A stretch of DNA of 64,000 nucleotides from an uncultured Clostridia bacterium (GCA_934271735.1 CAKQSB010000005.1:96794-160793); one strand, 5' to 3'; positions 33,993 to 43,563 are shown, counted from the stretch's first letter. Made by a program: numbers and translations. The notes: generated from the letters alone by a model not told the origin.

Positions 33993-34051
33993 AAAAAATA
34001 TCGGCGACTTAATCCTTAAAGAACTTAATCCTTAAAGATAAGCCGCCGACT
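33993..34051 (-). terminator. Intrinsic terminator after the DegV pair
   Basis: On the minus strand, TCGGCGGCTTA pairs with TAAGTCGCCGA with G-T wobble, followed by TATTTTTTG. The loop holds two copies of the 14-mer CTTTAAGGATTAAG. Confidence 0.7.
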
Positions 34052-34110
34052 TATATAATTTATGTTTGTTTTATTACGTTTTATATTCGTTACTTAGCGC
34101 CGTCGGAAAT

Positions 34111-34992
34111 TTATCTCGCCTTGCCTTCGAAAAACACGGCTATCGTGCCTTTTCCGCAATGGCAACCCATAACGGGTCCGATTTCCGAAACGACGCACTT
34201 TCCTTTAAGCTTCGGGAAGACTTTTTCTATCTCCGAAACGACAATCGCGGCGTCCTCTTCAGCGTCCGCGTTCCCGACGATGCAACGCCCGTCGTAATCG
34301 TTTCCGTTCAAAGTGTCCTTAGCCATTTCCGAAACAAGCTCGGCAACCGCTCTTCTCTTTCCGATAAGTTTCTTTTTGACTTCGAGCCTGCCCTCTTTCG
34401 TTACGCCGAGCAGCGGCACGATTTTGAGTATGTTTCCGATAAAGCCCGCCGCCGCGGAAAGTCTTCCGCCTTTTATAAACGCCGTGAGGTCGGCCGTGAA
34501 ATAAAGCGCGCGAATGTTTAAACGTTTGTTTTCGATAATCTCCGTCGTTTCCGCCGCGCTTTTACCCTGATCTCTCAGATCCGCCGCGTCCTCGACGAGC
34601 ATTCCGTAGCCCATAGACCCGCAAAGCGAATCGATGACGTAAATCTTTCTTTCTGGATATTTTTCTTCGAGTTCTTTTTTAGCCGAAAGGCAATAATCGT
34701 ACGAACCCGAAAGCCCGGACGACAACGTTATGTGGATAACGTCGATTCCGTCCTTAAGATAAGGCTCGAAAAATTCAACGTATTCGCCGACGTTCACGCT
34801 GCTCGTTTTTACGTTCGCGCCTTTCGAAAATCTGTCGTAAAATTCTTTGTTAGATATGTTTTTGCCGAAATCGTCGATATAATTTTCTTCGTTTATGCGA
34901 AATCTGAACGGCAAAACGGCAATTTCTCTTTCCCTTGCGCGTTCCTCCGTGAAATCGGCTGTAGAACCGCAAGTTACCACAAATTTATTCAT
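34111..34992 (-). CDS. DegV family protein (FakB-like), copy 1
   Basis: A 293-residue DegV-family fatty-acid-binding protein, the substrate-binding partner of FakA in known systems. Visible are the family strands CGSTADFTEE at the N-terminus, VKTSSVNVGEYVEFF, the lipid-headgroup SSGLSGSY motif, and a GPVMGCHCGKGTIAVFF end. It lies 22 bases downstream of a paralogue, forming a two-gene unit ended by an intrinsic terminator. FakA is encoded 22 kb away. Confidence 0.9.
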   Translation of the reverse strand: MNKFVVTCGSTADFTEERAREREIAVLPFRFRINEENYIDDFGKNISNKEFYDRFSKGANVKTSSVNVGEYVEFFEPYLKDGIDVIHITLSSGLSGSYDYCLSAKKELEEKYPERKIYVIDSLCGSMGYGMLVEDAADLRDQGKSAAETTEIIENKRLNIRALYFTADLTAFIKGGRLSAAAGFIGNILKIVPLLGVTKEGRLEVKKKLIGKRRAVAELVSEMAKDTLNGNDYDGRCIVGNADAEEDAAIVVSEIEKVFPKLKGKCVVSEIGPVMGCHCGKGTIAVFFEGKAR

Positions 34993-35014
34993 CAGTAAGT
35001 CCTTTTTATTATTT

Positions 35015-35911
35015 TTAGTTTTTCACTTCGTTTCTCGGCGTTCCGAGGAAGAATACCGCGACCGTACCCCTTCCCGTGTGACAGCCTATCGTCGCGCCGA
35101 TATCGAAAATTTTGCACTTTCCTTTAAGTTTCGGGAAAGCTTTTTCGACTTCCTTAGCGGTGTAATTCGCGTCCTCTATGCACTCGGAATTGCACAAATA
35201 GCAAGGTCCGTCGTAGTTTTCGCCGTCGTCAGCGTTTTTAAGCATTTCGGAAATAAGTTCGGCAACCGCTCTTCTCTTGCCGATGAGCTTCTTTTTTATA
35301 ACGAGTTTACCCTCGGGGCTGACGTGAAGAAGGGGGCAGATTTTCAGAAGCGAACCCAAAATTCCCGCCGCCGCGGAAACTCTTCCGCCGCGAACGTACG
35401 CGGACAAATCCATAGAATAGAACAAGTGATGGATTTTATACTTCACCTTTTCGAGATACTCCGCAAGTTCCGCCGCGGTTTTGCCCTCGTCGCGATAATC
35501 CGCCGCGAGATCCATAAGCATACCGTAACCCGACGACGCGCAAAGCGAATCGACGACGTAAACCTTTCTTCCGGGGAATTTTTCCTCGAGATTCTTTTTG
35601 GCGATAAGGCAGGATTCATACGAACCCGAAATACCCGAAGATAACGTTACATGAACGACGTCAAGTCCTTTTTCAAGAAAGGGCGTGAAAGCTTCTTCGT
35701 ATTCGCCCGCGGTGGTCTGGCTCGTTTTCGCGGGTACACCCTTAGCCATTTCGGCATATAAAGTTTTGTAAGCTAAGCTTTTTCCGAAATCGTCGTCGTA
35801 ATCCTTTTCGCCCAGTCTGAAATGGAAGGGCAACACTTCAATGTTTCTTTCTTTAAGATGACTTTCGTTGAGATCTACGGTCGAACCGCAACCTAAAATA
35901 TAATCCGACAT
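35015..35911 (-). CDS. DegV family protein (FakB-like), copy 2
   Basis: A 298-residue paralogue of the gene at 34111 with the same motifs: GCGSTVDLNE, AKTSQTTAGEYEEAF, SSGISGSYES, and IGATIGCHTGRGTVAVFFLG. The pair probably arose by tandem duplication and may bind different acyl chains, as FakB1 and FakB2 do in Staphylococcus; this is inference. It is the promoter-proximal gene. AAGGAGAG precedes the ATG. Confidence 0.9.
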   Translation of the reverse strand: MSDYILGCGSTVDLNESHLKERNIEVLPFHFRLGEKDYDDDFGKSLAYKTLYAEMAKGVPAKTSQTTAGEYEEAFTPFLEKGLDVVHVTLSSGISGSYESCLIAKKNLEEKFPGRKVYVVDSLCASSGYGMLMDLAADYRDEGKTAAELAEYLEKVKYKIHHLFYSMDLSAYVRGGRVSAAAGILGSLLKICPLLHVSPEGKLVIKKKLIGKRRAVAELISEMLKNADDGENYDGPCYLCNSECIEDANYTAKEVEKAFPKLKGKCKIFDIGATIGCHTGRGTVAVFFLGTPRNEVKN

Positions 35912-36183
35912 TTTTCTCTCCTTTTCCTTTTATATTTGAAATCTTATTTTTTCGGATATGTTTCGATTATGTTTAAACAGAGCTTTTCCGCAGCCGAGCC
36001 GCGGCGGCTTTATCCATAAATATATTACCACCGATTGAGGATAAAGTATGTCTATTGTTGCCGTTTTTCGCTATACGATATGTTTTTAGGCGGTAGAAAG
36101 CCGATTTTACTACTCTACCCGCAGTAGAATAACCCGATTTTAAAGAAAAACAAGCATAAAAACTACTAAAACCGTTAAAAAGG
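35912..36183. other. Non-coding spacer between degV and the helicase gene
   Basis: No gene is seen. It holds short irregular repeats: GTAGAA...CCGATTTTA appears twice (near 36092 and 36123) around CTACTCTACCCGCAGTAG, a small inverted repeat. Confidence 0.5.
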
Positions 36184-36212
36184 TTGCGGTTTTCGGCGGT
36201 AAATGATAAAAT
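36184..36212 (+). promoter_or_regulatory. Promoter of the helicase-exonuclease gene, likely leaderless
   Basis: -35 TTGCGG (36184-36189), 17-base spacer, -10 TAAAAT (36207-36212). The first start codon is seven bases after the -10 box, where transcription would begin, and no Shine-Dalgarno is present. Confidence 0.6.
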
Positions 36213-36218
36213 AAAATT

Positions 36219-38819
36219 ATGTTATCGGAAATGCAGGCGAAAGCCGTAAAAGAGTTTGACAGAAACATTTTAATGCTCGCAAGAGCCGGTACGGGCAAGA
36301 CGTATACCGTGGCGCAGAAAATCGTCGAGGCGGATAAACTCGGTATAGACGCCGATAAAATTCTGTGTCTCACGTTCACCGTGAAAGCCGCCGACGAGCT
36401 TAAGGACGATATTATGAAATCCTGTGGCGATTTCCGCCCGGAGGTCTATACGATACACGGATTTTGTTATAAACTTATGCGGGAATACGGACGGAAAACG
36501 GGAAAATTTTCCGATAAGCAGATTGCCGACGAAATCGACGAAGGCGAGATTTTAAAGGCTGTTTTAAACGATTATATCGCTTCGGGAGACTATAAAACGG
36601 CGGACGGATTCGTTCCCACGCTCACGAAAAACCTCGTTAAAGCCGTTTCCATGATAAAACACCGCCGCGCGGAATCGGGTTATAACTATTTTTCGCCGAG
36701 CGGCTACGGCGCGGCGATAAATTCGCTCGCGGCAAGCAGCAAAGAATTCAGAGACTGTTTCGTCGTCAAAAAAGGAGCGGCGAGATACACCGACGAAAAT
36801 CTTATCGGTTTTTTGAAAGCCAAGGGTTCGGAATTTATGGAGAAATACCGCTTTGTTTTAAACTCCTCCGCCCTTTGCGATTTCGACGATTTAATCTTCT
36901 CCGCAAAGGAAATAGTTTCGGACATCAACTATCAAAAGCCCGCCTATAAGTTGATTATCGTGGATGAAATGCAGGATACGAGCTTTTATGAGTACGAGAT
37001 TATGAAATACTTTTTCAAAAACGCGAACGTGCTTATGTGCGGCGACGAATACCAGACGATTTACGGCTGGAGAGGGTCGAAACCGTTCGAGATAATCGAT
37101 GACTTCAAAAGAAACTATAACCCTCTCGTTATAAATCTCGACAAAAACAGGCGTTCCGCGCCCGTTCTCTCTTATGCCGCCGCATACTATCTCAAATCGG
37201 CTTTCGGCGCAAAAACCGAACTCCCGCCCGCGGGCGAAATCCCGGACGAAGATAAAATCGATATCGTCGGTTGCAAGGACGCGAAAGACGAAGCGAAATT
37301 CGTTTTCGAAAAGGTCGGCGCGTTTAAAGGCGAAGCTTCGGAAATCTGCGTTATGGCGCGTTCCAACAGATATATTGCCGATCTTTACAGAGAGCTTACG
37401 GAAATCAACTCCTCTTTGCCCGCCGAGAACAGACTTGCTTTTTTCACGGCCGACACTCATTTCCAATTTTACAAAAAACCGATAATCAAAGACGCGCTCG
37501 CTTTTTTAAGGCTTATTTTAAACCCCGACGACGAAGCTTCGTTTTTAAGAATAGCTCCGAAATGCGTTAAAACCGTTACCTGCGAAATGATCGCGGCTTT
37601 GAACGATTATTCCTCGTTAGGGCTTTCCGCGGGACAATTTCTGTCCGACGAAGTATATCGTTTTTCCGATTACTACGAGCCGCTTTTATACGCTTACGAC
37701 AAAGGCGAAATAATCGTTTACGACCTCGAAACGACGGGGCTCGATCTCGATAACGACGAAGCCATTCAGATTTCCGCCGTGAAAACGGGCAAAAACGGGA
37801 TAAAAGAAACGTTTAACGAGTTCATTCTCCCCGAAATCGAAATAAAAAGTTCCGCCGTTTCCGTCCACGGTTACGACAAGGAATACATAAAAGCTCACGG
37901 CGGCAGGAACGCAAAAGAGGTGCTGAAAGATTTCTGCGCCTTTACGAAAGGCTGCGTTCTTATCGGGCATAACAGCTCCTCTTTCGACGATATCATTCTG
38001 GAAAGAGAGCTGAAATCGTACTCTTTGCCCCACTCCTTTCCTTACCGCTACGACACGCTTAAAATCGCCGCTCTTTTAAAGCCGCAGACGGGCGATTATA
38101 AACTCGAAACGCTCTGCAAGGCTTTCGATATAAAGAACGTCCGCGCTCACGACGCTTTTTCGGACGTATCGGCAACCGAACAGGTTCTTAAAGTTTTTAT
38201 CGAAAAATACCTTTACCCCACAAGACAGGCGAGAAAGACCGTCACCGAACGATATGCCGACGTTTTCAAAGGTTTTTACGACCTTATATATACAATGAAA
38301 GCCTTGCTTTTGAAAAACGATGTTTTAACGCTTATCAAAGAGATCGGCGAAACGCTCGGGCTTAACCAGCCGAAATCCGCAGCCGCGGCTATGGCGGACA
38401 AGGAATCTTTAAACGATTTATACCGCGCGCTCAAAGGTTATATAGGAAACAACGAACCGCTCAGTTTCTTAAAATCCTTTTTGCGGGACGTTTCCCTTTC
38501 GGGAAGTCAGATGGACGTTATCGTAAAGAAATTCAACAAAGTTCCGCTCGTCACCGTTCACCAGTCCAAAGGGTGCGAGTTCAAAGAGGTGATTCTCGTC
38601 GGTATGGGCGAAAACGAATTCCCGTCCTATAAAGCCGTGGAAACGCATAACGAAGAAGAGGAAAAGAGGGTCTTCTACGTTGCCATAACGCGCGCGAAAG
38701 AAAAGCTCGTCATAACTTATCCGAAATACAAAACGTTTTACGACGTGAGTTACCGCCGCGCTCCCTCGCCCTTTTTATCCCTCCTGCCCGACGACGCCGT
38801 GAACGAAATCAAACGGTAA
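36219..38819 (+). CDS. UvrD/Rep-type helicase with inserted DEDDh 3'-5' exonuclease domain
   Basis: An 866-residue SF1A DNA helicase. Helicase motifs: Walker A ARAGTGKT (22-28), LTFTVKAA, IHGFCY, Walker B VDEMQD (248-253), GDEYQTIYGWRG, and late motifs VTVHQSKG (near 780) and YVAITRAKEKL (near 820). Between helicase parts, residues about 498-665 form a DnaQ-like exonuclease: DLETTGLD (D502, E504), GHNSSSFD (D590) and HDAFSD (H644, D649), the full DEDDh set. It would unwind and trim 3' ends in repair, which is inference. It stands alone between degV genes and pyrG. An ATG at 36219 is used; a leaderless start is likely. Confidence 0.88.
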   Translation: MLSEMQAKAVKEFDRNILMLARAGTGKTYTVAQKIVEADKLGIDADKILCLTFTVKAADELKDDIMKSCGDFRPEVYTIHGFCYKLMREYGRKTGKFSDKQIADEIDEGEILKAVLNDYIASGDYKTADGFVPTLTKNLVKAVSMIKHRRAESGYNYFSPSGYGAAINSLAASSKEFRDCFVVKKGAARYTDENLIGFLKAKGSEFMEKYRFVLNSSALCDFDDLIFSAKEIVSDINYQKPAYKLIIVDEMQDTSFYEYEIMKYFFKNANVLMCGDEYQTIYGWRGSKPFEIIDDFKRNYNPLVINLDKNRRSAPVLSYAAAYYLKSAFGAKTELPPAGEIPDEDKIDIVGCKDAKDEAKFVFEKVGAFKGEASEICVMARSNRYIADLYRELTEINSSLPAENRLAFFTADTHFQFYKKPIIKDALAFLRLILNPDDEASFLRIAPKCVKTVTCEMIAALNDYSSLGLSAGQFLSDEVYRFSDYYEPLLYAYDKGEIIVYDLETTGLDLDNDEAIQISAVKTGKNGIKETFNEFILPEIEIKSSAVSVHGYDKEYIKAHGGRNAKEVLKDFCAFTKGCVLIGHNSSSFDDIILERELKSYSLPHSFPYRYDTLKIAALLKPQTGDYKLETLCKAFDIKNVRAHDAFSDVSATEQVLKVFIEKYLYPTRQARKTVTERYADVFKGFYDLIYTMKALLLKNDVLTLIKEIGETLGLNQPKSAAAAMADKESLNDLYRALKGYIGNNEPLSFLKSFLRDVSLSGSQMDVIVKKFNKVPLVTVHQSKGCEFKEVILVGMGENEFPSYKAVETHNEEEEKRVFYVAITRAKEKLVITYPKYKTFYDVSYRRAPSPFLSLLPDDAVNEIKR

Positions 38820-38916
38820 AAAGTCAGCTTCCCGCCCGAGGCGGCGCTCGAAACCGAACGGTAAAAAAGCGATTTTACCCTTCGAAAAAAAAATGTAATT
38901 TTTTTGTTTTATACGC

Positions 38917-38945
38917 TTGACATTTGGCGCGAACCGTAGTAATAT
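38917..38945 (+). promoter_or_regulatory. Promoter of pyrG-glnN
   Basis: -35 TTGACA (38917-38922), 17-base spacer, -10 TAATAT (38940-38945). The leader is about 190 bases and contains an attenuator-like hairpin. Confidence 0.6.
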
Positions 38946-38974
38946 AAAATGCGTTTTTTGAATATAGCTTTTCG

Positions 38975-39026
38975 GGGCGTTTTTTTAGGAACTTAATCGG
39001 AGTTTCTAAAAAAAAACGCCCTTTTT
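38975..39026 (+). terminator. Attenuator-like terminator in the pyrG leader
   Basis: GGGCGTTTTTTTAG (38975-38988) pairs with the CTAAAAAAA...ACGCCC arm ending at 39021, followed by TTTTT. It lies between the promoter and the start codon, so read-through must be controlled or the hairpin leaky. The predicted start is not the GGGC needed for Bacillus-type pyrG reiterative transcription. Confidence 0.65.
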
Positions 39027-39139
39027 CATTTTTAAAGACCTCGAAAGGTATATTTACACCCGTTTTTCAGGCAAAACGGAAGAAAAAAATCCTAAAATCG
39101 CAAAGGGCAAATTCAAGGGCGGTAAGGATATGAGGCATT

Positions 39140-40747
39140 ATGACTAAATACATATTCGTTACGGGCGGAGTCGTTTCGGGACTCGGAAAAGGAATAGTCG
39201 CCGCGTCGCTCGGCAGACTTTTGAAACTGAGAGGGTATAAAGTCGCGGCGCAGAAGCTCGACCCCTATATGAACGTAGACCCCGGCACAATGAACCCCAT
39301 TCAGCACGGAGAAGTTTACGTTACCGAAGACGGAGCGGAAACCGACCTCGACCTCGGACACTACGAAAGATTTATCGACGAGGATCTTAACAAGTACTCC
39401 AACTTAACTTCGGGAAGAGTATTTTCAAAAGTTCTCGAAAAGGAAAGAAAGGGCGAATATCTCGGGCAAACCGTCCAGATAATTCCCCACGTCACCAACG
39501 AAACCAAACATTTCATAAAGAAAAACGCAGAAGTCACCAAAGCGGACGTGGTCATTACGGAAGTCGGCGGAACGATAGGCGATATCGAAAGCGCGCATTT
39601 CCTCGAAGCGATAAGACAGTACGCTTCGGACGTCGGCAGAGCAAACTGTCTGTTCATTCACGTTTGTCTTGTTCCTTACGTTTCGGGTTCGGACGAATAC
39701 AAGACCAAACCCACACAGCACAGCGTTAAGGAACTTCAGTCGCTCGGAATCCACCCCGACGTTATCGTCACCCGTTCCGATTCCGATATCGGCGACGATT
39801 TAAGAAAGAAAATCGCGTTGTTCTGCAACGTAAAGCCCGACTGCGTAATTTCCGACGTAACGCTCGACTGCTTATACAAAACGCCCGTTATGCTCCACAA
39901 AAACGGACTTGACAAAGTGGTTTGCAGAGAACTTAAACTTAAAGGCAAACTCGATTTAACGCCCTGGAAAGAACTTATCAGACGTATCGGAAACAGAAGG
40001 AAACACGTCACCGTCGCGCTCGTCGGCAAGTACGTAAAACTTCACGACTCCTACCTTTCGGTCGTCGAAGCTCTTTACTCTGCGGGCTATGAAAACGGCT
40101 GCTACGTCGACATCGAATGGGTCGACAGCGAGGAGGTTTTCCCCGACACGGCGGACGAGATTTTCAAAGGCGTGGACGGAATTATCGTTCCCGGCGGTTT
40201 CGGCTCGAGAGGTATCGAAGGCATGATAGAGACCTGTCGCTACGCGAGAGAACACAATCTCCCATACTTCGGAATTTGTCTCGGAATGCAGGTTATGGTT
40301 ATGGAATTCGCGAGAAACGTTTGCGGACTTGAAAAAGCCACTTCGGGCGAGTTCGACGAAAACGCTAAATATAAGGTTATCGACCTTATGCCGGACCAGC
40401 AGGGAAATATCCCCAAGGGCGGCACGATGAGATTGGGCGCATACCCCTGCGAAATAAAAGACGGAACGAAGCTCGCCGAATGTTACCAAGCGAAAGCAAT
40501 TTCCGAACGCCACCGCCACAGATACGAATTCAACAACGAATACCGTCAGACGCTCGAAAAAGGCGGACTTGTTTTATCGGGCACTTCGCCCGACGGAAGA
40601 ATAGTCGAGACGGTAGAAATAAACGGAGACAAATTTTTCTTAGGCGCGCAGTTCCACCCCGAATTCAAATCGAGACCGAACAGAGCGCATCCCCTTTTCA
40701 AAGGATTTATAGCAAGCTGCGTTAAAACGCACGACGAAAACAAATAA
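39140..40747 (+). CDS. pyrG: CTP synthase
   Basis: Aminates UTP to CTP using glutamine. The 535-residue protein has the N-terminal synthetase domain (FVTGGVVSGLGKGIVAASLG P-loop, DPYMNVDPGTMNP, GGTIGDIE) and the C-terminal class I glutamine amidotransferase domain with the nucleophile in PYFGICLGMQ and the catalytic QFHPEFKSRP. It is followed 15 bases later by glnN, so a nitrogen/nucleotide operon is likely. A leader hairpin suggests transcription attenuation. Confidence 0.97.
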   Translation: MTKYIFVTGGVVSGLGKGIVAASLGRLLKLRGYKVAAQKLDPYMNVDPGTMNPIQHGEVYVTEDGAETDLDLGHYERFIDEDLNKYSNLTSGRVFSKVLEKERKGEYLGQTVQIIPHVTNETKHFIKKNAEVTKADVVITEVGGTIGDIESAHFLEAIRQYASDVGRANCLFIHVCLVPYVSGSDEYKTKPTQHSVKELQSLGIHPDVIVTRSDSDIGDDLRKKIALFCNVKPDCVISDVTLDCLYKTPVMLHKNGLDKVVCRELKLKGKLDLTPWKELIRRIGNRRKHVTVALVGKYVKLHDSYLSVVEALYSAGYENGCYVDIEWVDSEEVFPDTADEIFKGVDGIIVPGGFGSRGIEGMIETCRYAREHNLPYFGICLGMQVMVMEFARNVCGLEKATSGEFDENAKYKVIDLMPDQQGNIPKGGTMRLGAYPCEIKDGTKLAECYQAKAISERHRHRYEFNNEYRQTLEKGGLVLSGTSPDGRIVETVEINGDKFFLGAQFHPEFKSRPNRAHPLFKGFIASCVKTHDENK

Positions 40748-40761
40748 TACGGAGGACAAAA

Positions 40762-42864
40762 ATGAAAGACACTAAGGTTGAAAAGCTTTTCGCGGAAAAC
40801 GTCTTTACGGACGTTGAAATGGAAAAGAGAATTTCCAAAGAAGCATACGACAGTTACAGAAAAACGGTCGACGAAAACGTGCCGCTCGCCAAAAAAGCCG
40901 CGGACGAAATCGCCAAAGCGATGATGGCATGGGCAATGGAAAAAGGCGCAACGCATTACACTCACTGGTTTCAACCTATGACGGGCGTTACCGCCGAAAA
41001 ACACGAAGCTTTCATCGAGCCCGACGGAAAAGGCGGCGTCGTTACCAAATTTTCAGGCAAAACGCTCGTTAAGGGCGAACCCGACGCGTCGAGTTTCCCC
41101 AGCGGCGGACTCCGCTCCACTTTCGAAGCGAGAGGTTACACGGCTTGGGATCCTTCGTCCAAAGCGTTCGTAAGAGACGGTTCTTTGTATATCCCCACAA
41201 TTTTCTGCTCCTACGGCGGCGAATCGCTCGATAAAAAAACTCCGCTTTTGAAAAGTATCGAAGCTTTGAACAAACAAGTTCTCAGAATCATGCGCCTTTT
41301 CGGCGATAAAGAAACCAAAAAGATTATTTCCACCGTCGGTGCGGAACAGGAATATTTCCTTGTCGACAAGGGAGTTTACGAAGAAAGGCTCGACCTCGCG
41401 ACTTGCGGAAGAACGCTTTTCGGAGCTCACCCCCCGAAAGGTCAGGAACTTGAAGACCATTATTTCGGAAAAATCAAACAGCGCGTATGGGATTATATGA
41501 GCGATCTCGACGAAGAGCTCTGGAAACTCGGAGTTTACGCGAAAACAAAGCATAACGAAGTCGCGCCCGCTCAGCACGAACTCGCCTGCGTTTACACTCC
41601 GTCCAACGACGCGGTAGACCACAACCAGATAGTTATGTCGGTTATGAAATCGGTTGCGAACCGCCACGGAATGGTTTGTCTGCTCCACGAAAAGCCGTTC
41701 GACGGCATCAACGGAAGCGGCAAACACAACAACTGGTCTATGGCGACCGATCGCGGCGAAAATCTACTCGATCCGACCGACCACCCCGAAAACAACCCGA
41801 GATTTCTCCTTATCCTCGTCGCGGTTATAACGGCTGTGGATAAATATCAGGATCTGCTCCGTATTTCGGTAGCTTCCGCCGGCAACGACCACAGACTCGG
41901 AGCGAACGAAGCGCCCCCGGCAATCGTTTCTATGTTTATCGGCGAGGAGCTTGAAAACATTCTCTCTTCTATCGAACGCGGCGCAAAATACAGCGAGATA
42001 AAAGCCGAAGTTTTGAAAATCACGAGCGGACTTATCCCCAAATTCGATAAGGACAAGACAGACAGAAACAGAACCTCGCCGTTCGCGTTTACGGGCAATA
42101 AATTCGAATTCCGTATGGTCGGCTCGGACATGTCGGTTTCGGCGGCGAACGTCGTTATAAACACCATCGTTTCCGACGTTTTAAGCGATTTTGCGGACGA
42201 GCTTTCTTCCGCGAAAGATTTCGACGCGGCGGTCATCGATATTATCAGAAAGAGCTATTCCGAACATAAACGTATCGTTTTCAACGGAAACAACTACTCC
42301 GACGAATGGGTTAAAGAAGCCGAAAAACGCGGACTTTTAAATCTTAAGACGACCGTCGACGCGCTTCCTTATTATCTCAAGAAAAAGAACATCGATTTGT
42401 TCGTCCGCCACGGTGTTTTAACCGAGACCGAAGTTAAATCGAGATACGAAATACAGCTCGACTCTTACGTTAAGATTATCGAAGTGGAAGCGAAAACAAT
42501 GCTGAATATGGCAAGAAGAGAAATCCTTCCCGCCGCGATAGGTTATTCGGACGAACTCGCAAACGGACTTGCGGCTAAGGCTTCTATAGGCTTGGACATC
42601 GAAAAAACCGCCGATAAACGGCTTATAGACAGGCTTATGAAGCTTAATGATAAACTTTTGAAAGCGATAGAGAAGCTCGAAAAAGACATTAAGGCCGCCG
42701 CCACAAAGAAGGAAAGCTTAGAGATTGCCGAATATCACAGAGACGTGATTATCCCCGATATGGATAAGTTGAGAGCGATTTCGGACGAACTCGAAACGAT
42801 TGTAGACAAAGCGTACTGGAATTTCCCGACGTACACGGAAATCCTCTCAAGCGTTATGTATTAA
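40762..42864 (+). CDS. glnN: Glutamine synthetase type III
   Basis: ATP-dependent synthesis of glutamine from glutamate and ammonia. At 700 residues it is the large GSIII type: THWFQPMTGVTAEKHEAF, GGLRSTFEARGYTAWDP, EQEYFLVDK (metal ligand Glu), KTKHNEVAPAQHE, and the GSGKHNNWSM motif. It sits directly downstream of the glutamine-consuming pyrG, with GGAGG before the ATG, and ends at a strong hairpin shared with the convergent TetR gene. Confidence 0.96.
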   Translation: MKDTKVEKLFAENVFTDVEMEKRISKEAYDSYRKTVDENVPLAKKAADEIAKAMMAWAMEKGATHYTHWFQPMTGVTAEKHEAFIEPDGKGGVVTKFSGKTLVKGEPDASSFPSGGLRSTFEARGYTAWDPSSKAFVRDGSLYIPTIFCSYGGESLDKKTPLLKSIEALNKQVLRIMRLFGDKETKKIISTVGAEQEYFLVDKGVYEERLDLATCGRTLFGAHPPKGQELEDHYFGKIKQRVWDYMSDLDEELWKLGVYAKTKHNEVAPAQHELACVYTPSNDAVDHNQIVMSVMKSVANRHGMVCLLHEKPFDGINGSGKHNNWSMATDRGENLLDPTDHPENNPRFLLILVAVITAVDKYQDLLRISVASAGNDHRLGANEAPPAIVSMFIGEELENILSSIERGAKYSEIKAEVLKITSGLIPKFDKDKTDRNRTSPFAFTGNKFEFRMVGSDMSVSAANVVINTIVSDVLSDFADELSSAKDFDAAVIDIIRKSYSEHKRIVFNGNNYSDEWVKEAEKRGLLNLKTTVDALPYYLKKKNIDLFVRHGVLTETEVKSRYEIQLDSYVKIIEVEAKTMLNMARREILPAAIGYSDELANGLAAKASIGLDIEKTADKRLIDRLMKLNDKLLKAIEKLEKDIKAAATKKESLEIAEYHRDVIIPDMDKLRAISDELETIVDKAYWNFPTYTEILSSVMY

Positions 42865-42884
42865 AATTTAAAAACAACCAAAAC

Positions 42885-42920
42885 AAAACCCCCTGTCGGA
42901 AAAATCCGACAGGGGGTTTT
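42885..42920. terminator. Bidirectional terminator between glnN and the TetR gene
   Basis: A perfect 16-bp stem, AAAACCCCCTGTCGGA (42885-42900) with its complement (42905-42920), and a four-base A loop. Confidence 0.9.
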
Positions 42921-42952
42921 AAAAAATTTTAAAAGAAATATTTCACGTATTA

Positions 42953-43534
42953 TTAAGCTTTTTTGTATTTATCCATAAACAAACGAACGCCCGTTTCCAG
43001 AACTTCCATCTGCGTTCTGAGATAATACTCGTCTTCGAACATCGCATAATGAACGCACGCGCGGACAAAAACGAAAATAAGCGGGGTTATCGTCGTGTAA
43101 GGAACACCTATTTTCGGTTCGAGCTGCTTCGCATATTCGGTGTAACGCTTGTTTACGCCCTCGAAAAACTTCTTTCCTTCCTCGATATACTTCGGGTGGG
43201 TATAAACCTGATACATAAGCCGATACTTTTTACCGTGTTTTTCCTTTGTCCAGTAAGGAACTTCTTTCAGGAATCTTTCGACGTCCTTCGGATCTGTCGG
43301 TGCTTTTGCCATAAAATCGTCTTCGACTTTTTCCATACAATACGCAACCGACTGAATCAAAAGTTCGTCGACGTCATTGAAATAATTATAAAAAGCCGCT
43401 TTGGAAATACCGCAAGCTTTTGCAAGAGCGGCGATACCCGTTCCGTGCAAACCGTTATCGGCATAACAATTAAAGCAGGCTTCCATAATCTGCTCTTTTT
43501 TCTCTCTGTAAACTTCCTCGTTTCGTACTCTCAT
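42953..43534 (-). CDS. TetR/AcrR family transcriptional regulator
   Basis: A 193-residue TetR-type regulator. The N-terminal helix-turn-helix (residues 10-55) shows IMEACFNCYADNGLHGTGIA and ACGISKAAFYNYFNDVDELL. The C-terminal ligand domain is unassigned. It has its own promoter (43564-43592). No exporter or enzyme is divergent from it, so the target is unclear. Confidence 0.9.
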   Translation of the reverse strand: MRVRNEEVYREKKEQIMEACFNCYADNGLHGTGIAALAKACGISKAAFYNYFNDVDELLIQSVAYCMEKVEDDFMAKAPTDPKDVERFLKEVPYWTKEKHGKKYRLMYQVYTHPKYIEEGKKFFEGVNKRYTEYAKQLEPKIGVPYTTITPLIFVFVRACVHYAMFEDEYYLRTQMEVLETGVRLFMDKYKKA

Positions 43535-43563
43535 ATTGCTACTCCTATTTTCGGCTCTATACG

